Shown here: piece after piece, positions 5,339 to 6,858 of the stretch
How the letters are laid out: each line of letters starts with the position of its first letter
Numbering within the stretch: position 1 is the stretch's first letter
Notes under the pieces: model-generated
Seen by the model: the letters and a program-made list of their open reading frames with translations, nothing else
Told to the model about the DNA's origin: nothing
Databases searched by the model: none
Position numbers and translations under genes: made by a program
Source of the DNA: Bacteroidales bacterium
GTDB lineage: Bacteria > Bacteroidota > Bacteroidia > Bacteroidales > JAOZVK01
Direction of reading: 5' to 3'
Length of the DNA: 6,858 nt
Assembly: GCA_029938185.1 (NCBI GenBank)
Contig: JAOZVK010000317.1
Span: 1 to 6,858, forward strand

Positions 5339-5439
5339 AGTACTATTACAAAAGTTTTTCGACATTTATCTATTCATAACTTACTGATTAAATTGTCTTT
5401 GCACTAATGCGTAAGCAACTATAAATAGGTTGAAGACCT
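5339..5439 (+). mobile_element. 101-bp TA-flanked repeat, copy B
   Basis: It is 92/101 identical to the reverse complement of copy A, with identical length and a TA on each side (5337-5338 and 5440-5441). It begins agtactattacaaaag and ends in a small hairpin, aggtt-gaa-gacct, whose stem is kept by a wobble pair where the base changed. It has no coding capacity. It ends 30 nt before the start codon of the lipoprotein at 5470, nearly the same place as copy C relative to its gene. Confidence 0.8.
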
Positions 5440-5469
5440 TAAAATATTTACACTTTAAATTTCAATATA

Positions 5470-6501
5470 ATGAAAACAAACATTAAAACCTCAATAATTG
5501 CACAAATACTGATACTATTTATTTTCCTTTCATCATGTGAATATAAGGGAAGTGATGTAGAAGATGGTAGTTATACTTTTTTTGATATAGAAACAGAATT
5601 ACAAACAAAAATAGATTATGATGGAAATCTACAAATTAATAATACAACAAATTTTAGACTTTATTTATATGTAAATGACAGCATTTTCAGACTTATTCCT
5701 GCTAATAATAGTTATTACCTTGTTAATATTCCAACAAGTGGTGGGCAAGCAATTAATTTAAAGTTATTTGAAAAAACAAGTTTAGAAAAAAAAGAATTAC
5801 GTAACCCTCCTAGTCAAAAAGTATTTAGACAATGGAATGTTGTTCTTCCTGAAAATACATGGCAAAATACACGCGTTGTTTGGGAAGTAAAAGAAGTAGA
5901 TGGAGGAACTGACAAAGCAGATGTAAATTTCACGTATCCTTCGATTGATGGTGATGGAAATATGAACAAATATGTGGTTGATGTTTTTTTAAATAGCAAA
6001 AGTGGAACAAAATTAACATCAATAAATCCGGGTGGAGATATTTCAATCAAACTCGACTATGGCTATCAAGTTTTACTTTTCAGATATTGGATAGATAATG
6101 GAACATCAGGAATCTTAGAAAAAGGTTGGGTCGAAAAAAAACCCAATGGAGTATCTTATGGTTTGGTTTTAAATTCCTTTTCTAAAAAATCAGAATTTGA
6201 TATACCTACATATTTTGAACGCTATCCTCAAGAAACAGGAACAATTGATATTGACAATAATACAGAAACAACAGTCTATATTAAAGCTAATGGACAATTG
6301 TTAGAAAATTTTATAATACTTGAAGAGGGTGAATCAACTGACGGTATGTCATATATTGCAGGAGGAGCTAAAAATAATAAATTAACACTGCCTATTGGTA
6401 CATATAAATTTGTTGCAATAATTCCAGAAAGTGGAGCTGAAGTATACTCAACTACTCTAAAAATTGAACTAAACAAAAAAACGGAATTGATAATTGAATA
6501 G
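5470..6501 (+). CDS. Lipoprotein with three beta-rich repeat segments, paralogue 2 (343 aa)
   Basis: Residues 1-22 are a lipoprotein signal peptide with lipobox LSSC and cysteine 23. EYKGSDVEDG follows, acidic but without the KK run of its neighbour. Three beta-rich segments begin near G52, A150 and G257. They align along the full length with the protein at 4204: DGNLQINNTTN with DGNIVIENHSN, VDVFLNSKSGTK with VDVFINNKNGAK, FRYWI...KGWVEKK with YRYWI...KGWLEKE, and the IKANG/ISANG turn near the start of the third segment. The pair therefore arose by tandem duplication followed by strong divergence. Function is unknown; a ligand-binding or structural surface role is inferred from the fold-like pattern. 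It probably has its own promoter, since a terminator candidate and two repeats separate it from the upstream gene. The signal peptide fixes the start, without a Shine-Dalgarno. Confidence 0.87.
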   Translation: MKTNIKTSIIAQILILFIFLSSCEYKGSDVEDGSYTFFDIETELQTKIDYDGNLQINNTTNFRLYLYVNDSIFRLIPANNSYYLVNIPTSGGQAINLKLFEKTSLEKKELRNPPSQKVFRQWNVVLPENTWQNTRVVWEVKEVDGGTDKADVNFTYPSIDGDGNMNKYVVDVFLNSKSGTKLTSINPGGDISIKLDYGYQVLLFRYWIDNGTSGILEKGWVEKKPNGVSYGLVLNSFSKKSEFDIPTYFERYPQETGTIDIDNNTETTVYIKANGQLLENFIILEEGESTDGMSYIAGGAKNNKLTLPIGTYKFVAIIPESGAEVYSTTLKIELNKKTELIIE

Positions 6502-6789
6502 TAAAAACATGATAGTAAATCTTTGTCAAAGTTCTTATTTTTAATTGAATATCTTAAAATTTTTGGCTATTTGCGTATGCTTGGACATTTGCAATATCGT
6601 GGCACGATAACATACTTTTAATAATCATAAATACTTTAGAATGTCAGGATAAGAATTTAGAAATGCGTGTTTTAAACAAAGTATCCAATTTCGTAGGCTG
6701 ATCGGAGTTGAATCTGGTGTTTCTCAATATATTACTAATAATTAAATAAAAAATATTTCGTACCTACGGCACTAAAATTCTATACATTA

Positions 6790-6815
6790 TTATAAGCCTT
6801 GCCCTAGGCTTATAA
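6790..6815. repeat. 10-bp perfect hairpin at the start of the dispersed repeat
   Basis: ttataagcct (6790-6799) pairs perfectly with aggcttataa (6806-6815) around a 6-nt loop, tgccct. No T run follows on either strand, so it is unlikely to be a plain terminator. The right arm is the start of the 55-bp repeat shared with 1629-1683; the left arm is absent from that copy. Confidence 0.7.
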
Positions 6816-6858
6816 AAATTAATAAATTACAACAATATTATTAGTTCTAATTTTATTC
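6804..6858. repeat. 55-bp dispersed repeat, right copy (continues past the window)
   Basis: It is identical to 1629-1683 except at one base, in the same orientation, and reaches the window edge still matching. The spacing between copies is 5175 bp. It may be part of a dispersed noncoding repeat family, and could also have served as homology for rearrangement of the intervening block. Confidence 0.85.

Larger units (their letters stand above)
6502..6858. other. Right-hand intergenic region, structured, no intact gene
   Basis: No convincing gene is seen in these 357 bp. A perfect stem, tatcgt-ggc-acgata, lies at 6595-6609, with gtatg (6575-6579) and catac (6611-6615) as possible outer pairs. 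A near-symmetric gtacc-tac-ggcac motif lies at about 6759-6771, and the 10-bp hairpin at 6790-6815 follows. Motifs of the cctacggcac type are common in dispersed noncoding repeats of Bacteroidota as I recall them, so 6750-6858 is probably part of such a repeat. No clear terminator for the lipoprotein at 5470 was found. Confidence 0.5.

Noticed and set aside
2654..5439. CRISPR array from the three 101-bp repeats
   Set aside because: The units are too long, irregularly spaced by about 1.2 to 1.3 kb, differently oriented, and separated by genes.
6663..6746. Short frame starting MRVLNKVSNFVG with one internal stop, and a minus-strand frame over the same bases
   Set aside because: Each is too short and broken, and no family motif is recognised; chance is the simpler explanation.

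Overview
The window looks like an accessory stretch of a Bacteroidota (Bacteroidetes) chromosome. The DNA is strongly AT-rich and start codons lack Shine-Dalgarno sequences. There are three lipoprotein signal peptides, two of them with a Lys/Asp/Glu-rich run after the cysteine. There is also a DUF1566 (Lcl_C-type) domain and a small beta-barrel-like secreted protein. No RNA gene, CRISPR array, transposase gene or complete insertion sequence was found.

Left part (1-1600, minus strand): a two-gene operon encodes a membrane-anchored 226-aa protein, whose C-terminal domain looks like a GIY-YIG-type nuclease fold, and an unrecognised 168-aa soluble protein. The first ten codons and the upstream leader of the 226-aa gene occur again at 1-70. 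The operon is therefore part of a tandem array with a period of about 1530 bp. The spacer between units (31-364) holds several hairpins, one with 35-nt arms.

Middle spacer (1561-2097): this holds the duplicated leader, a 55-bp repeat (1629-1683) found again at the right edge of the window (6804-6858), and a possible short coding remnant.

Right part (2098-6501, plus strand): first comes a lipoprotein gene with a C-terminal DUF1566 domain, broken into two ORFs by two single-base losses and by a 101-bp inserted repeat. Next is a secreted beta-rich protein, then two tandem paralogous lipoproteins (346 and 343 aa), each built of three similar beta-rich segments.

The most striking structure is the 101-bp repeat. 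It has three copies of exactly the same length (2654-2754 inverted, 4070-4170, 5339-5439). Two copies are flanked on both sides by TA. Removing the first copy with one TA rejoins the DUF1566 reading frame at the insertion point. This fits a small non-autonomous, TA-targeting element (MITE-like). The two direct copies each end about 30 nt before the start codon of a paralogous lipoprotein. A degraded fourth copy may lie head-to-head with the 4070 copy.

The right spacer (6502-6858) holds hairpins and the second copy of the 55-bp repeat. All functional statements are inferences from sequence read by eye; no database search was possible.
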